Assembly: GCF_018128545.1 (NCBI RefSeq)
Contig: NZ_JAGSND010000011.1
Location: forward strand, 91,800 to 155,799
Length of the DNA: 64,000 nt
Source of the DNA: Sinanaerobacter chloroacetimidivorans
Lineage (GTDB): Bacteria; Bacillota; Clostridia; Peptostreptococcales; Anaerovoracaceae
Reading direction: 5' to 3'
Part shown: positions 50,538 through 60,857 of the stretch, one piece after another
How the letters are laid out: the number at the start of each line of letters is the position of its first letter
Position numbering within the stretch: position 1 is the stretch's first letter
Made by a program: the position numbers and the translations under genes
The notes under the pieces: model-generated
Seen by the model: only the letters and a program-made list of their open reading frames with translations
Database searches by the model: none
What the model was told of the DNA's origin: nothing

Positions 50538-50586
50538 TAAAGGCGCCGCCGTAACACTTCAAAAGTTAGCGCCTTTATTTTTTTGC
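50538..50586 (+). terminator. Terminator of the marR-like gene
   Basis: TAAAGGCGC (50538-50546) pairs with GCGCCTTTA (50569-50577), followed by TTTTTTT. Confidence 0.85.
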
Positions 50587-50596
50587 GCCTTTTTTT

Positions 50597-50806
50597 GTGC
50601 AGGAGTCTGCACAAACGAATTTTTATGAACCAGAAAAGGAGTCTTATTTAGATGAAAATATCTCCATTTTGATCTTAGAAAATCTGATATTTGCAGTAAA
50701 TGGCGTAATCTGGACTATTACAGTTTCAGAAGGTTTGACTTTTATAGTAGGTCTGACACTTTGGATGGTACTCTTAAAAACATCGGCAAAACAGCGACAG
50801 ACATAG
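50597..50806 (+). pseudogene. Probable C-terminal remnant of a MATE-type efflux transporter
   Basis: The open frame encodes about 40 hydrophobic residues including GVIWTITVSEGLTFIVGLTL. Its G-V-W-x4-S-E-x-LT-F spacing resembles the last helices of MATE transporters, which usually sit next to MarR genes. There is no proper start or ribosome site (GTG inside a hairpin), and a terminator lies between it and marR. Assignment by pattern only. Confidence 0.35.
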
Positions 50807-50865
50807 CCTATCGCTGTTCATAAAACCGATGTTCATAAAACCTATAGGGTACCGATTATCACCTG

Positions 50866-52212
50866 CTACATCATAAACCCAAAGATCACAAACAGTATCG
50901 TTGCCAGAACAAACGGGATCACGATGTATGGAATTGCACACCTTGCATAATCCATATTTCTGATCTGGGTTGCGCCGCAGGTGATGGTGGCTGCATCACT
51001 GAAAAAGCACGCCTGACTCCCGAATGCCGAAGCAGAGATGATAGAAGCGGAGGCGAGGGACAGATTTACATCCATTGCGACGGCCAGCGGAATGATAATC
51101 GGAAATGAAATTGCAGCAATTCCCCAAAAACTCCCTACAACAAACATGAGGATCGCTACCGTTACAAAGCATACTGCAGGAAGCAGACCTGGGCTGATGA
51201 CACTGGACACATTGGTAATCACGTAATCGGTAAGTCCCAGAGCATCGTTGGCCTGCTGCAAGATGAACGCCATTATGATCAGCATGATAACAAAGAGCAT
51301 ATCCTTGAAGCCATCTACAAGTCCATCGCAAAGCTCCCAGAATTTCATCAGACGTTGAGGCACAAACATGACAAAGCAGACTGCAAGACCGATTATCACG
51401 CCATATAAGGCCTCGCCGGTTGCAATGGTGACCACACCGGTAATGACCATAGGGACGATGAAATTCCATGCAGTTGACTTCTTAGTGTCTTCCGCCCCTG
51501 TCTGATCCCGATACTGCTCATAGGTGCTGTCTGGCAAAGTCTGACCGGCCTTTGCACGCTCTTCAGCCTTCTTCAAGGGACCATACATGGGTATGATGCC
51601 GAGAATTACTAATGGTACGATGAATACGGCAATCCAAGGGTAGAACATGAACGGAATTGCGGCAAAATAAGAGGATGAACCGCCTTCAATACCGACCGCT
51701 TCCATCTGTGCAAGCATGAATGCAAACCAGGTGGTTGCCGGAATCAAAACGCATACTGTAGTGCCCGTTGAGTTGATGATGTATGCCAGATATTCTCTTG
51801 AAATTTGAAACTTGTCCGAGACCTTTCTCATGGCAGCGCCTACAGCCATGGCATTGATATAATCGTCGATAAATACTGCAATACCAAGGAGCCAGGTAAC
51901 CAGCAAAGCCTTTTTTCTCGTGGTTGCAATCTTTTGAACCACATCGGAAAATCCGCTTGCTCCGCCCCCCTTTTCAAGCCATCTGATCAGTACCCCAAAG
52001 AGACCCACCACCAAAGCAATCCATACCGTTGTTGCATCCATCATCACCTTGTAAGCAGCATCGATAAAAGCTGTAAAAAATCCCGTTGGTCCTGCAACAA
52101 TCACAAATCCAGATAAAGCGCCTGCCAATAAAGGTTCCATGATTCTTCTTGTCGTTAATGCTAAAATAATTACAATTGCGGATGGAATTAAACACACAAC
52201 TCCATAATCCAT
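50866..52212 (-). CDS. NhaC-type Na+/H+ antiporter family protein
   Basis: 448-aa membrane protein with about 11-12 hydrophobic segments. The signature region reads FIDDYINAMAVGAAMRKVSD (about 113-132), with TTVCVLIPATTWFAF following. Family members exchange sodium or organic anions for protons. It is 65 bp downstream of the deacylase on the same strand, so in this setting it may move an amino acid or acyl compound instead of sodium. Confidence 0.9.
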   Translation of the reverse strand: MDYGVVCLIPSAIVIILALTTRRIMEPLLAGALSGFVIVAGPTGFFTAFIDAAYKVMMDATTVWIALVVGLFGVLIRWLEKGGGASGFSDVVQKIATTRKKALLVTWLLGIAVFIDDYINAMAVGAAMRKVSDKFQISREYLAYIINSTGTTVCVLIPATTWFAFMLAQMEAVGIEGGSSSYFAAIPFMFYPWIAVFIVPLVILGIIPMYGPLKKAEERAKAGQTLPDSTYEQYRDQTGAEDTKKSTAWNFIVPMVITGVVTIATGEALYGVIIGLAVCFVMFVPQRLMKFWELCDGLVDGFKDMLFVIMLIIMAFILQQANDALGLTDYVITNVSSVISPGLLPAVCFVTVAILMFVVGSFWGIAAISFPIIIPLAVAMDVNLSLASASIISASAFGSQACFFSDAATITCGATQIRNMDYARCAIPYIVIPFVLATILFVIFGFMM

Positions 52213-52277
52213 TTTTTACCTCCTATCCAATTGATAATTTTTTATAGGTTCTTATTTTTAAGTTCAAATAAATTGCT

Positions 52278-53669
52278 CTATAATGTCCAAACCTTGTTTT
52301 TCTGCCGGAGAATTTTGCCGGGAAGCCTGTCTTCTATGGCCTTTTCTTCAGAGACAATCGTCACACCGTTTACGATAACGTACTCGATACCTGAAGGAGA
52401 AGCATCCGGTCGGCCTATCCCGACATAATCCGCATTATCTTTTACCTTCTTGATGTCAAGCACTACAAGATCCGCATCTGCGCCGGTTCCGATCCAGCCC
52501 TTTGTATCCGATATTCCCATCTGCTTCGCCGGCATATAGCTTGATTTTTTTACAGCTTCCATCACCGATAAAGCACCTTGTTCTCTGACTAACCTTTGAA
52601 ATACCCTTGGAAAAGTACCTGCATCCTGGGGGTGGCCATTGCCGGGTTTCTCTGATAATCCGGCATCAGTGGAAATCATTGTATACGGCTGTTTGATGGC
52701 AAGTGCAAGATCGGGAATAACACCCACAAAAGCGGTTCCAACCGTTTCTTCTTCGTACTTCTTGATATCCTCTATCATTTCCGGCGTAGCTCTCTGCCCT
52801 GCATATTTACCGGTAGAAATCATCAGATCACTGATCTGGCATCCGTACCTCTCATGCCACCCGTCATCAAATACGGCCGACTTAACAAAAGTTGCGAATG
52901 CTTCATAGATCCCGGAGTCACATAGTACGGGCAGGTTTTTCTTTGCCGCATTATCGATCATGCATAAAGCCATCTGTGTAACTTCAGGGTGGACACCAAA
53001 CTGATAGGCCAAATGGGAAATCTGAACTCTTGCGCCTGTTTGTTCCGAAATAGAGATGGCTTCTTTCAGGCCGCGTGCAAAGTCCAGCGCATCAGTCCTG
53101 ATATGTATGGCGACCAGCTTGTCAAATTTTGAAGCCAGCTCGGCAAGAGGCATATATTCCTCGGGAGCTGCACCCGGTGCATACTCAAGACCGAGAGAGA
53201 TGCCAAAGGCCCCTTCTTCCAAGGCCCGCTCAGCAATCTTCGTCATTTCTTCAATCTGACTTGGAGACGCCGCAGCATGCGGATCCCGGATGCCTGCCAT
53301 TTCTCTTAAAGTCCAGGAATGCCCAACCAAAGTTGCAAAATTAATGGGGTATCCCTTTTCTTCCATTGACTCAAGATATGCTTTGATCGGCATTTCGGGC
53401 GTCATTCCGCAGTTGCCGGATAGGCAGGTAGTGATGCCTTGCTTCGCCGAAAGCCATACCGGATAAAGCGGAAAATTTAGATGAGAGTGTATGTCAATGA
53501 ATCCCGGACAAACAATTTTATTTCTCGCATCTATCATTTCTTTTCCTTGCAGCTTCTCCCTGCACACCACGGCAATCTTGCCGTCTTTGATGCCAATATT
53601 GCCTACGGTCTGAACTTCTCTCTTCGGCTCTATAATGGTGCCGTTGTTGACCACGATATCATACAGCAT
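52278..53669 (-). CDS. N-acyl-D-amino-acid deacylase family amidohydrolase
   Basis: 463-aa enzyme of the amidohydrolase superfamily. The metal motif is CPGFIDIHSHLNF (about 53); SGNCGMTPEMPIKAYL (about 82) is typical of D-aminoacylases, and VQISHLAYQFG and MISTDAGLSEKPG provide later ligands. The mature enzyme releases a D-amino acid or carbamoyl-type product. Start ATG 53669 follows an AGGT site. It is followed by an NhaC-type transporter, forming a probable uptake-and-hydrolysis pair. Confidence 0.88.
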   Translation of the reverse strand: MLYDIVVNNGTIIEPKREVQTVGNIGIKDGKIAVVCREKLQGKEMIDARNKIVCPGFIDIHSHLNFPLYPVWLSAKQGITTCLSGNCGMTPEMPIKAYLESMEEKGYPINFATLVGHSWTLREMAGIRDPHAAASPSQIEEMTKIAERALEEGAFGISLGLEYAPGAAPEEYMPLAELASKFDKLVAIHIRTDALDFARGLKEAISISEQTGARVQISHLAYQFGVHPEVTQMALCMIDNAAKKNLPVLCDSGIYEAFATFVKSAVFDDGWHERYGCQISDLMISTGKYAGQRATPEMIEDIKKYEEETVGTAFVGVIPDLALAIKQPYTMISTDAGLSEKPGNGHPQDAGTFPRVFQRLVREQGALSVMEAVKKSSYMPAKQMGISDTKGWIGTGADADLVVLDIKKVKDNADYVGIGRPDASPSGIEYVIVNGVTIVSEEKAIEDRLPGKILRQKNKVWTL

Positions 53670-53807
53670 AGGAAATGAACCTCCCCAATATTATGATTGT
53701 GATGTTGCAAACATTACACTTTACCCTTATAATTTTAACATAATTCCAAATATTTGAAATTATCTGTCAATACGATTTTTATAATTAATTGGATTACAGA
53801 TTTACTC

Positions 53808-53818
53808 TAATCGGATTA
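53808..53818. promoter_or_regulatory. Degenerate AATCGATT-like site between deacylase and LuxR genes
   Basis: TAATC-G-GATTA is a palindrome with one central base, related to the TAATCGATTA core of the regulon sites. It lies between two divergent genes. Confidence 0.35.
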
Positions 53819-53883
53819 TATTCCTATAGAGCAATACATAAATATATGCTATAGAGAAGGATTGAGAAAGCGAGGGGATAGGA

Positions 53884-54645
53884 TTGACGAATAATCAGAT
53901 TATTTTGCTGAATGATATTATATTAAAGATCCATACTGCGAAAGATTTTGAAGATATGAGGAAGATCGTCCTGTCTTCCCTGCGGTTTTTAGTTCCCTGC
54001 GTCGGTATTGCTTTTTACCTGGCATCCAGATCCGAACAATACAGGCTGACCGACGGACTTGGTATCGGCATATCAGAGGAATGCATGTCGATCTATTTGG
54101 AGGAATTTCAGGAATACGATCAGACTATATGGTCCTATGCGACTCCCGTTTCTAAAGTATATAACGAATCCGCCTTTATTCAGAATGAAGCAAAACAAAA
54201 TACAGATTTCTATTATAGGATCTACGCTCCCCTGAAAATATTTTATCAGGCAGCTTTAACCATCATACAGAACGGAATTTTTCTTGGCGTTATTGCAATT
54301 TTTAGAACGAAGGAGGAAGGTGAATTTCAGCCGGAAGAATTATTTAACCTGGAACTGCTGGCCTCGCATCTGGGAGCCCGGATGTACCAACATCTCCGGT
54401 CAATCAACGTAAAACAGACAAATAATCCGGACCGGGAAATCTTATTGAACAACTATCATCTTACCTTGCGTGAGACAGAAGTTTTATATGCAATTCTCAA
54501 TGAAAAGGAGAAGCAGGAAATCTGCGAGCATTTATGTATCAGCCCTAACACTTTAAAAAAGCATATTATGAATCTTTATAAGAAGTTTCAGGTGCATAGT
54601 TTGGTGGGGTTGTTCCAGGCAGCAGCTCAAATCAAAATTTATTAA
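53884..54645 (+). CDS. LuxR-type regulator with a GAF-like sensor domain
   Basis: 253-aa protein. Residues 15-175 form a GAF-like domain (IAFYLASRSEQYRLTDGLG, PLKIFYQAALTIIQNG); residues 190-250 hold a LuxR helix-turn-helix (LTLRETEVLYAILNEKEKQE, ISPNTLKKHIMNLYKKF). The start is TTG 53884 with GAGGGGATAGGA in front. It is divergent from the deacylase/antiporter pair and probably regulates it. Confidence 0.85.
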   Translation: MTNNQIILLNDIILKIHTAKDFEDMRKIVLSSLRFLVPCVGIAFYLASRSEQYRLTDGLGIGISEECMSIYLEEFQEYDQTIWSYATPVSKVYNESAFIQNEAKQNTDFYYRIYAPLKIFYQAALTIIQNGIFLGVIAIFRTKEEGEFQPEELFNLELLASHLGARMYQHLRSINVKQTNNPDREILLNNYHLTLRETEVLYAILNEKEKQEICEHLCISPNTLKKHIMNLYKKFQVHSLVGLFQAAAQIKIY

Positions 54646-54796
54646 AATTTGGATACGATTCCAGTTATTTCGTTATGATTTCTATTTATATTATAAATTC
54701 TTTTAGGTCATACTAATTCTAGATCGGACAACTAAAAAACTTCTTCGCTGAAATAATCATCCGAAGGTCATTCAAAGTTGCCCTTTTACCTGTTGT

Positions 54797-54871
54797 TGGA
54801 ATATAGCTCAATGGTGGAGCAATCGGCTGTTAACCGAGAGGCTGTGGGTTCGAGCCCCACTTTTCCAGCCA
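54797..54871 (+). tRNA. tRNA-Asn (anticodon GUU)
   Basis: A 75-nt cloverleaf: acceptor TGGAATA against TTTTCCA with one T-T mismatch, D-arm GCTC/GAGC, anticodon loop CTGTTAA (GTT) and T-arm GTGGG/CCCAC with loop TTCGAGC. Discriminator G, encoded CCA. Confidence 0.92.
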
Positions 54872-54876
54872 ATATA

Positions 54877-54918
54877 AAAAAGTCACTCAGATTCTAATTC
54901 GGTCTCTGGGTGACTTTT
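54877..54918. terminator. Bidirectional terminator between tRNA-Asn and the NRPS gene
   Basis: AAAAGTCAC...CAGA pairs with TCT...GGTGACTTTT around a 10-base loop; A-run on one side and T-run on the other, so it serves both the tRNA and the NRPS operon. Confidence 0.8.
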
Positions 54919-54925
54919 ACATAGT

Positions 54926-57900
54926 TTAAATAAACCCTGTGTCTTTCATATGACAAACTATTTTTCGAATGTAATCCAAACTGATTTCGGGCCATTCGAG
55001 TTCAAATTTTTTCAGATGATCTCTGGTTATTTTAGTGTCTGGCTCGATGGCAAATTTGTAGTTTAATGCTTTTCTATCATGTAAATCATTAATAAGCCCA
55101 AACAAGATATTCTGTCTGGATTCGCTGCTCGAAATCTCCTTTATATAATTCTCGAACTTTCTGCTATCGAGCTCTTCAATATTCAGAGATAGTAGGTTAA
55201 ACATACTGATCAACTCTTTTATTTTGATTTTCTTAGGATTTAATATATGGAAAGCTCTTCCTCTGGATTCTCCTTTCATTGACAGGATCGATACCATTTT
55301 GCTCGCATAATCAATAGGGGTGAATTCAATCTCCTGAGCCAGCAGATATTTTGGGATAGCTTTCATGTCAATGATAGATTTTAATCTGTTATAAAAGGCA
55401 TTTTCTCTTATATTTTTTTGAAAAATTCCATCACAATATCTTCCGGTCAGATTCCCCATTCTGAAAATGGTTGCTTCCAACCCCTCTCCCATGGCTTTCA
55501 GGATTATATTTTCCGCCTCAAATTTGCTTCTGACATAGAGATTGTCCTTATAATTCTGACCGATATCAAAATCCTTTTCCGTGAATCGCATTCTTCTTTT
55601 CGGCTCATTCACAAGATATTCTCCGGACACGCTAACCGTGGAAACATGATTCAAAGGCAGTTTAAACTGATTTGCAAACCGGACAACCTGCTGGGTTCCG
55701 ATCACATTTGCCTTCTGAAAATCGGGATAATTGCCGTAATGCTTTACAATTGCTGCAGAATGAATCACAACATCCACCTTGCGCCCTAATTTTTCATATT
55801 CTTTGTCACTGAGTCCCAGATTGTGCTGAGAGACATCCCCTTTTACTGCAAAAATCCTATTCTCTATAACGGTTTGATCCAACTGTGGGAAATAATCCTT
55901 CAGCAAATTCAGCAATCTGTCCCTTGCGTCTTTTTTATTTTTCCCTCTGACCAGACAATAAATATCCTGATTGCCTGCGGTTAATAGTTCCTTTAGAATA
56001 TGTATACCGAGAAACCCTGTGGAACCGGTCAGAAGAACGCTGCCTGATTCGATATCTTTCTTCGCATTTTTGTATTTTCTGATTCTGGGCATTGAATAAA
56101 TAATATTGGATTCCGCAGAAAGATTTTCGTTGGTAATCTCCCCGATACGATCAGAAAGCTGCCTGATGGTGGGATATCGATAAAAATCCTGCATTGTCAG
56201 GTTCCAGTCGAAAGCATAGGTGACGATTTGAATTTGGATGATTCCCAGAGAATCGCAGCCTAACTCAAAAAAGTTGTCATCAATTCCGATTTTCCTTACT
56301 TTTAAAATTTTAGAGCATATCTTTGCAAGGATTTTTTCTTCGTTATTCCTTGGTGCGGTATATTTGGCCCTCTTTTGATTATTACGGTCAGGATCCGGCA
56401 ATTGTTTTCGGTCAACCTTTCCATTGGGTGACAGCGGTATCTTTTCCAGCTGAACATAAAAGGCTGGGACCATGTATTCCGGCAGACTTTCCGATAGATA
56501 AGATTTTAAGTTCACCGTTTTGATATCCTGCGGGGATACGATATAGGCACACAGATATTTATTTCCTTCTTCCGAATTTTTGGCTACAACAACGGCATCA
56601 TCTATAAATTTAAGGTTCAATAGCTGGGTCTCAATTTCTCCCAATTCGATCCGGAACCCTTTGATCTTGACCTGGTTGTCAATTCTGCCAAAAAATTCAA
56701 CATTGCCGTCGTTCATGTACCGTGCAAGGTCTCCCGTACGGTATAAATATTCCTTCTTGCAGTATGGATTTTTTATGAATTTCTCGGCGGTTAGATCCGG
56801 ATTATTGATATAGCCTTTCGTGACTCCCTTGCCCCCTATGCAAAGCTCACCTGAAAATCCTATCGGCAGGAGCTTGCATTGTTCATTAACGATTAACAAT
56901 TTCATGTTTGTCATTGGTTTCCCAATGGGCGTGCTGCCGGCGGAGGGAATTTTATCAAGAGGTTCTTCATAATAACTGGTATCAATGGTGGCTTCTGTAA
57001 CGCCGTAACTGTTTATCACTCTCATTTGACTGCCATATCTCTCAACGATTTCTTTATAGTTTTTGATGGGGCAAATGTCGGAACCGATAATCAGCAGCTT
57101 TAAGCAGCTGATATCCAATTGATTGTCATAGACGTAATCCATGAATGGAATCAACAAAGCAGGTGTTGACTCTAAAATATTGATCCTGTGTTTTTCAACC
57201 AATGCATATAAATTTCGCGGGTTGTATTGATCTTTATTTCTGCAGATGATCATCTCTCCGCCGTTGAATAATGCCCGGGCTAAATCACCGGCAAAGACAT
57301 CGAAGGAAAAACTCGCTATTTGCAGCAATTTAACGGGGAACTGATCCAGGTCATATTCTTTTCTCCATGCAAAAGAAGCATTTACAAAATTTTCATTTGT
57401 TACCATGACTCCTTTTGGTTTTCCGGTGGAGCCTGATGTATAAATCACGTAAACAAGGTTTTGAGGTTTCGCACAATGGATTGTATTGGAATCATCCCCA
57501 ATATAAATTTTAGGATCATCAATCTCAACAATCGCACCAGCTTTACCCTCAGCGTTCTTACCTTCAGCAAGGATTCCAGATTCGCCATCAGCAGGCTCAC
57601 CGAGTTCTGTCATAAAAGGAATTCTATCTTTTAAATGAGACTGGATCAGTAATAGATTCACACCGCTGTCCTGAAGCATGTACGATATTCTCTCCGGCGG
57701 ATATTCCGGATCAATGGGCAGATATGCTCCTCCGGCTTTTAAGACACCAAAGACTCCGATGATCATTTCCAGGGAACGGTTCACCATGATTCCCGCAATG
57801 GTGTCAGGCGTCACCCCTTTACGGCTTAACACCCTTGCCAATTGATTTGCCTTCTGATTTAGTTCCCTGTAAGTTAAATACTGATCTTCAAATCTAACCG

Positions 57901-59320
57901 CAATGGCATCCGGTGTTTTTTCCGCTTGCTCCTCAAATAATTGGCAGGCTGTTATATCTCCGGGGAAATTAAAAAATGTATGATTGAATTCGTTCAAGAT
58001 CCTGTTTCGTTCGATCTCATCCACTAATTCCATATCACAGATTTTCCCAGTTTCGTCCTTTGTTCCCTGCCGAAGAAAAAGCATGATCCTTTTTTGTAAA
58101 TCATCGATCTCTTCTTCTGTAAATAAATCCTCCAGGTAATCAAAATGCAGTATAAAGGCGCCGGTATCGTCCCTGTCATCGATATGCAGGCAAAGAGATT
58201 CGGCTACACTTCCATTGGGATACCAGGTTGTTTTAAATTGAAAATCGTGATTTGTTTTCAAAATTTTTGAATTTTGATAGGAAACGCTGAAATCAAAAAG
58301 ATTTGTGGATATCTTATGCTTTTTACGGATTTCGGACAACAGGATATTGTAGGGATACCTTTGATGACGGAACACTTCCATATGCTCTTTACCCATTTGT
58401 CTGCACAATTCCAAAAAAGTACTCTGCTGATCCATTCGGATCGTTAATGGCACCGTACTGATAAACATCCCCGTCATTGCTTTTTCCTTTGCCCCGCTCC
58501 TGTTTAAAACCAATGAGCCGAAGGAAACTTCCCAAAAACCCAGGAATTTTCCGGCATAAATACAAAGCGCTGTTTCAAAGACAACAGCCGGTGATAGTGC
58601 GTGTTCTTCACAAAATTGCCGGATGATGGCTGCCTCTTTACCATCAACAATATAAGTTTTACGGCCGGCATTTGAGCTGTAATAATCCTTGGTTTTCAGC
58701 TTGATGGAAGTTGGATTGGGCTTCTGGGGGAATTTTTCAGACCAATACTCACCATCGATCCGATATTTGGAGGAGTTCAAATAATCCTTCTCACTTTTTA
58801 AATAATCCAAATAGGAAGGTTTCCTGTCTGCGGCATTCCCGTTGCCTTCCTTTAGATTTTTGTAATTCTCCATTGTTTGGGTTCCTAAAAGAGAGATGGT
58901 CCACGCATCTCCGATGATATGGTGGAATTTGACGTAATAACCCTGTTCCCCGTCCCAGGACTTCATTAAATAGAATTCAAACAGATCAGAATCGATTAAA
59001 TTGAATGGCGTTTTCATTTTGTTTAAGAGCCAGAAATCTTGCTCTTCTTTTGTTTTTCCGCAGAAGTCAATGATTCCAAAAGTTCTTTTTTGATATTCGG
59101 ACACATATTGGACAGGTTTCTCTCCTATTACTTTGATCTGTAATCTTATAGAATCATTGCTTTCTATAAATTGATTGATAGCCTGTTCCCAAAGCTTGAA
59201 GTCCAATTCTTCTTTTAAGAGAAGGGTACCTCCTATGTTGCTGATGGAGGTACCTTGAAAAAATCTTTCCGTATCCCATATTCTCATCTGGGGTTGTGTT
59301 AAATCTAAATATTCTACCAT
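54926..59320 (-). CDS. Single-module NRPS: condensation, adenylation, carrier, reductase
   Basis: 1464-aa non-ribosomal peptide synthetase. C domain about 1-440 with FHHIIGDAWTI near 130 (HHxxxD kept, the usual final G is A). A domain about 455-960 with YTSGSTGKPKGV near 627, NSYGVTEATID and YRTGDLARYM. Carrier domain with NFFELGCDSLGIIQIQ near 1022, where the Ser takes the phosphopantetheine. Terminal reductase from about 1090 with LLTGSTGFLG and active-site YVRSK. Specificity residues read D-V-G-E-I-G-S-I-D, which I recall as the ornithine code. Release is reductive, giving an aldehyde or alcohol; the sole C domain would acylate the amino acid. No phosphopantetheinyl transferase is nearby. 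ATG 59320 is eight bases after AAGGGG. Confidence 0.9.
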   Translation of the reverse strand: MVEYLDLTQPQMRIWDTERFFQGTSISNIGGTLLLKEELDFKLWEQAINQFIESNDSIRLQIKVIGEKPVQYVSEYQKRTFGIIDFCGKTKEEQDFWLLNKMKTPFNLIDSDLFEFYLMKSWDGEQGYYVKFHHIIGDAWTISLLGTQTMENYKNLKEGNGNAADRKPSYLDYLKSEKDYLNSSKYRIDGEYWSEKFPQKPNPTSIKLKTKDYYSSNAGRKTYIVDGKEAAIIRQFCEEHALSPAVVFETALCIYAGKFLGFWEVSFGSLVLNRSGAKEKAMTGMFISTVPLTIRMDQQSTFLELCRQMGKEHMEVFRHQRYPYNILLSEIRKKHKISTNLFDFSVSYQNSKILKTNHDFQFKTTWYPNGSVAESLCLHIDDRDDTGAFILHFDYLEDLFTEEEIDDLQKRIMLFLRQGTKDETGKICDMELVDEIERNRILNEFNHTFFNFPGDITACQLFEEQAEKTPDAIAVRFEDQYLTYRELNQKANQLARVLSRKGVTPDTIAGIMVNRSLEMIIGVFGVLKAGGAYLPIDPEYPPERISYMLQDSGVNLLLIQSHLKDRIPFMTELGEPADGESGILAEGKNAEGKAGAIVEIDDPKIYIGDDSNTIHCAKPQNLVYVIYTSGSTGKPKGVMVTNENFVNASFAWRKEYDLDQFPVKLLQIASFSFDVFAGDLARALFNGGEMIICRNKDQYNPRNLYALVEKHRINILESTPALLIPFMDYVYDNQLDISCLKLLIIGSDICPIKNYKEIVERYGSQMRVINSYGVTEATIDTSYYEEPLDKIPSAGSTPIGKPMTNMKLLIVNEQCKLLPIGFSGELCIGGKGVTKGYINNPDLTAEKFIKNPYCKKEYLYRTGDLARYMNDGNVEFFGRIDNQVKIKGFRIELGEIETQLLNLKFIDDAVVVAKNSEEGNKYLCAYIVSPQDIKTVNLKSYLSESLPEYMVPAFYVQLEKIPLSPNGKVDRKQLPDPDRNNQKRAKYTAPRNNEEKILAKICSKILKVRKIGIDDNFFELGCDSLGIIQIQIVTYAFDWNLTMQDFYRYPTIRQLSDRIGEITNENLSAESNIIYSMPRIRKYKNAKKDIESGSVLLTGSTGFLGIHILKELLTAGNQDIYCLVRGKNKKDARDRLLNLLKDYFPQLDQTVIENRIFAVKGDVSQHNLGLSDKEYEKLGRKVDVVIHSAAIVKHYGNYPDFQKANVIGTQQVVRFANQFKLPLNHVSTVSVSGEYLVNEPKRRMRFTEKDFDIGQNYKDNLYVRSKFEAENIILKAMGEGLEATIFRMGNLTGRYCDGIFQKNIRENAFYNRLKSIIDMKAIPKYLLAQEIEFTPIDYASKMVSILSMKGESRGRAFHILNPKKIKIKELISMFNLLSLNIEELDSRKFENYIKEISSSESRQNILFGLINDLHDRKALNYKFAIEPDTKITRDHLKKFELEWPEISLDYIRKIVCHMKDTGFI

Positions 59321-59367
59321 AATGAACACCCCTTAAATTGCAGTAAATTGATGATCCGGCAAAAAAA

Positions 59368-60855
59368 CTAGTCATCAATATCAATGATTTTATTTTCTAT
59401 TAATTGAATAACAACTTCAACAATCTCAGGATCAAATTGCGTACCAGATCCTATTTTCAACTCATTAATCGTATCGCTTAAGCTTCTTCTTTTTCTGTAA
59501 ATCCTGTCGGTTGTCATGGCATCCAGCGCATCCGCCACACAAAGGATTCTTGCCAGAAGAGGGATTTCATTACCTGACAATCCTTTCGGATATCCTTTTC
59601 CATCATATCGTTCATGGTGATACAAAACGATAGGTACAATTTCTTTAAACATGGGGACTGCCGCCAATATCACAGCCCCGCGCTGCGGATGCTTTTTCAC
59701 TTCTTCATATTCTTCCTCGGTAAGACGTCCCGCTTTTTTTAAGATTCCATCATCTATGCCGATCTTTCCCACATCGTGGAAGGTTCCGCTGTCCCTGACC
59801 AAATCGATCAATTTGTCTGGCAGGTCCATTGCTCTTCCGATCTTTACGGCATACTCCGAAACCATTTCCGAATGACCGCCCGTATAATGATCTTTTGCAT
59901 CAATTGCCAGTCTGATGGTTTCCACAGTGTTGACATACCAGGTGCCCATTTCTCCTTTCGTATGCTGCAGCTCCTCATTGATGGCCTTAATCGTATTTTG
60001 AAGTAAAAAATTGGTAATGGCATTTGTGGCAATGGCAGTATAAATCGTAAGCTGCTGAACCAGATCCTGATCAATTGCCTTGTTGTTGAACTGCACATAC
60101 AGGATTCCCAGCGTGCCATACCGTTCATCGCTGAGGGGAATAAAGATACCATTCCCGAATACATTTATTTTTTTCTCTGAACGTGCAAAATGAATCTGCT
60201 CCAGGAGTTCATCGCTTATGGCATGAAAACCCTCTTCAAACGTACCGATTCCGCAAAAAAAATTGCCGTCTCTATTGTTGTTTTCATAATTGGTGATATT
60301 ATCTACCAGGATAAAAGCATTCTGAGTGTCTACAATGGGGACAAGCTCTTCAAGGATATCATTGATCATCAGGTTGATGGATTGTATTTTATAAATATTA
60401 GGAACTGCCACTAAAATCTTATTGAATCCGTCCCTGGTTTTCTTGACCTTTTTCATCATATCTACGGACTTCAGAGCAGATTTTATCAGGATCAACAATT
60501 GATTATTGTCGTTGGACTTTTCACAATACCCTGTAATATCCAAAGTATTCATGATTTCCAATGCCGGGGCTTCCGCATAGCCGGTTAACAGCAGAATGTA
60601 CAGATCTTTATCGAATTTTCTAATTGCCTCGACCACCTTATCCCCGCGCATTTCATCCATAAGATAATCAAGGATCAGCAGATCATAGGTATCCGACTGC
60701 AGCTTCATCAAGGCATTTTCTACTATCGTCTCCCCTTCCACCTGATATCCGTAACTCTTTAGGACCTCTACTTTTTTAGCAACATATTTGCCGTCGTCAT
60801 CAAGCAGTAAAATCTTATAGTCATGGAGGTTTGTTGCATTATTCCGTATCCGCAT
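59368..60855 (-). CDS. Response regulator with REC, DUF3369-like and HD-GYP domains
   Basis: 495-aa cytoplasmic regulator. REC domain 10-130 with acceptor Asp in LLILDYLMDEM (about 63). A GAF/DUF3369-like middle (about 150-290). HD-GYP domain with FHDVGKIGI (about 355) and the full HHERYDGKGYP (about 411), so it is likely an active c-di-GMP phosphodiesterase. It starts 2 bp after the histidine kinase stop and ends 47 bp before the NRPS start. Confidence 0.93.
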   Translation of the reverse strand: MRIRNNATNLHDYKILLLDDDGKYVAKKVEVLKSYGYQVEGETIVENALMKLQSDTYDLLILDYLMDEMRGDKVVEAIRKFDKDLYILLLTGYAEAPALEIMNTLDITGYCEKSNDNNQLLILIKSALKSVDMMKKVKKTRDGFNKILVAVPNIYKIQSINLMINDILEELVPIVDTQNAFILVDNITNYENNNRDGNFFCGIGTFEEGFHAISDELLEQIHFARSEKKINVFGNGIFIPLSDERYGTLGILYVQFNNKAIDQDLVQQLTIYTAIATNAITNFLLQNTIKAINEELQHTKGEMGTWYVNTVETIRLAIDAKDHYTGGHSEMVSEYAVKIGRAMDLPDKLIDLVRDSGTFHDVGKIGIDDGILKKAGRLTEEEYEEVKKHPQRGAVILAAVPMFKEIVPIVLYHHERYDGKGYPKGLSGNEIPLLARILCVADALDAMTTDRIYRKRRSLSDTINELKIGSGTQFDPEIVEVVIQLIENKIIDIDD

Positions 60856-60857
60856 AA

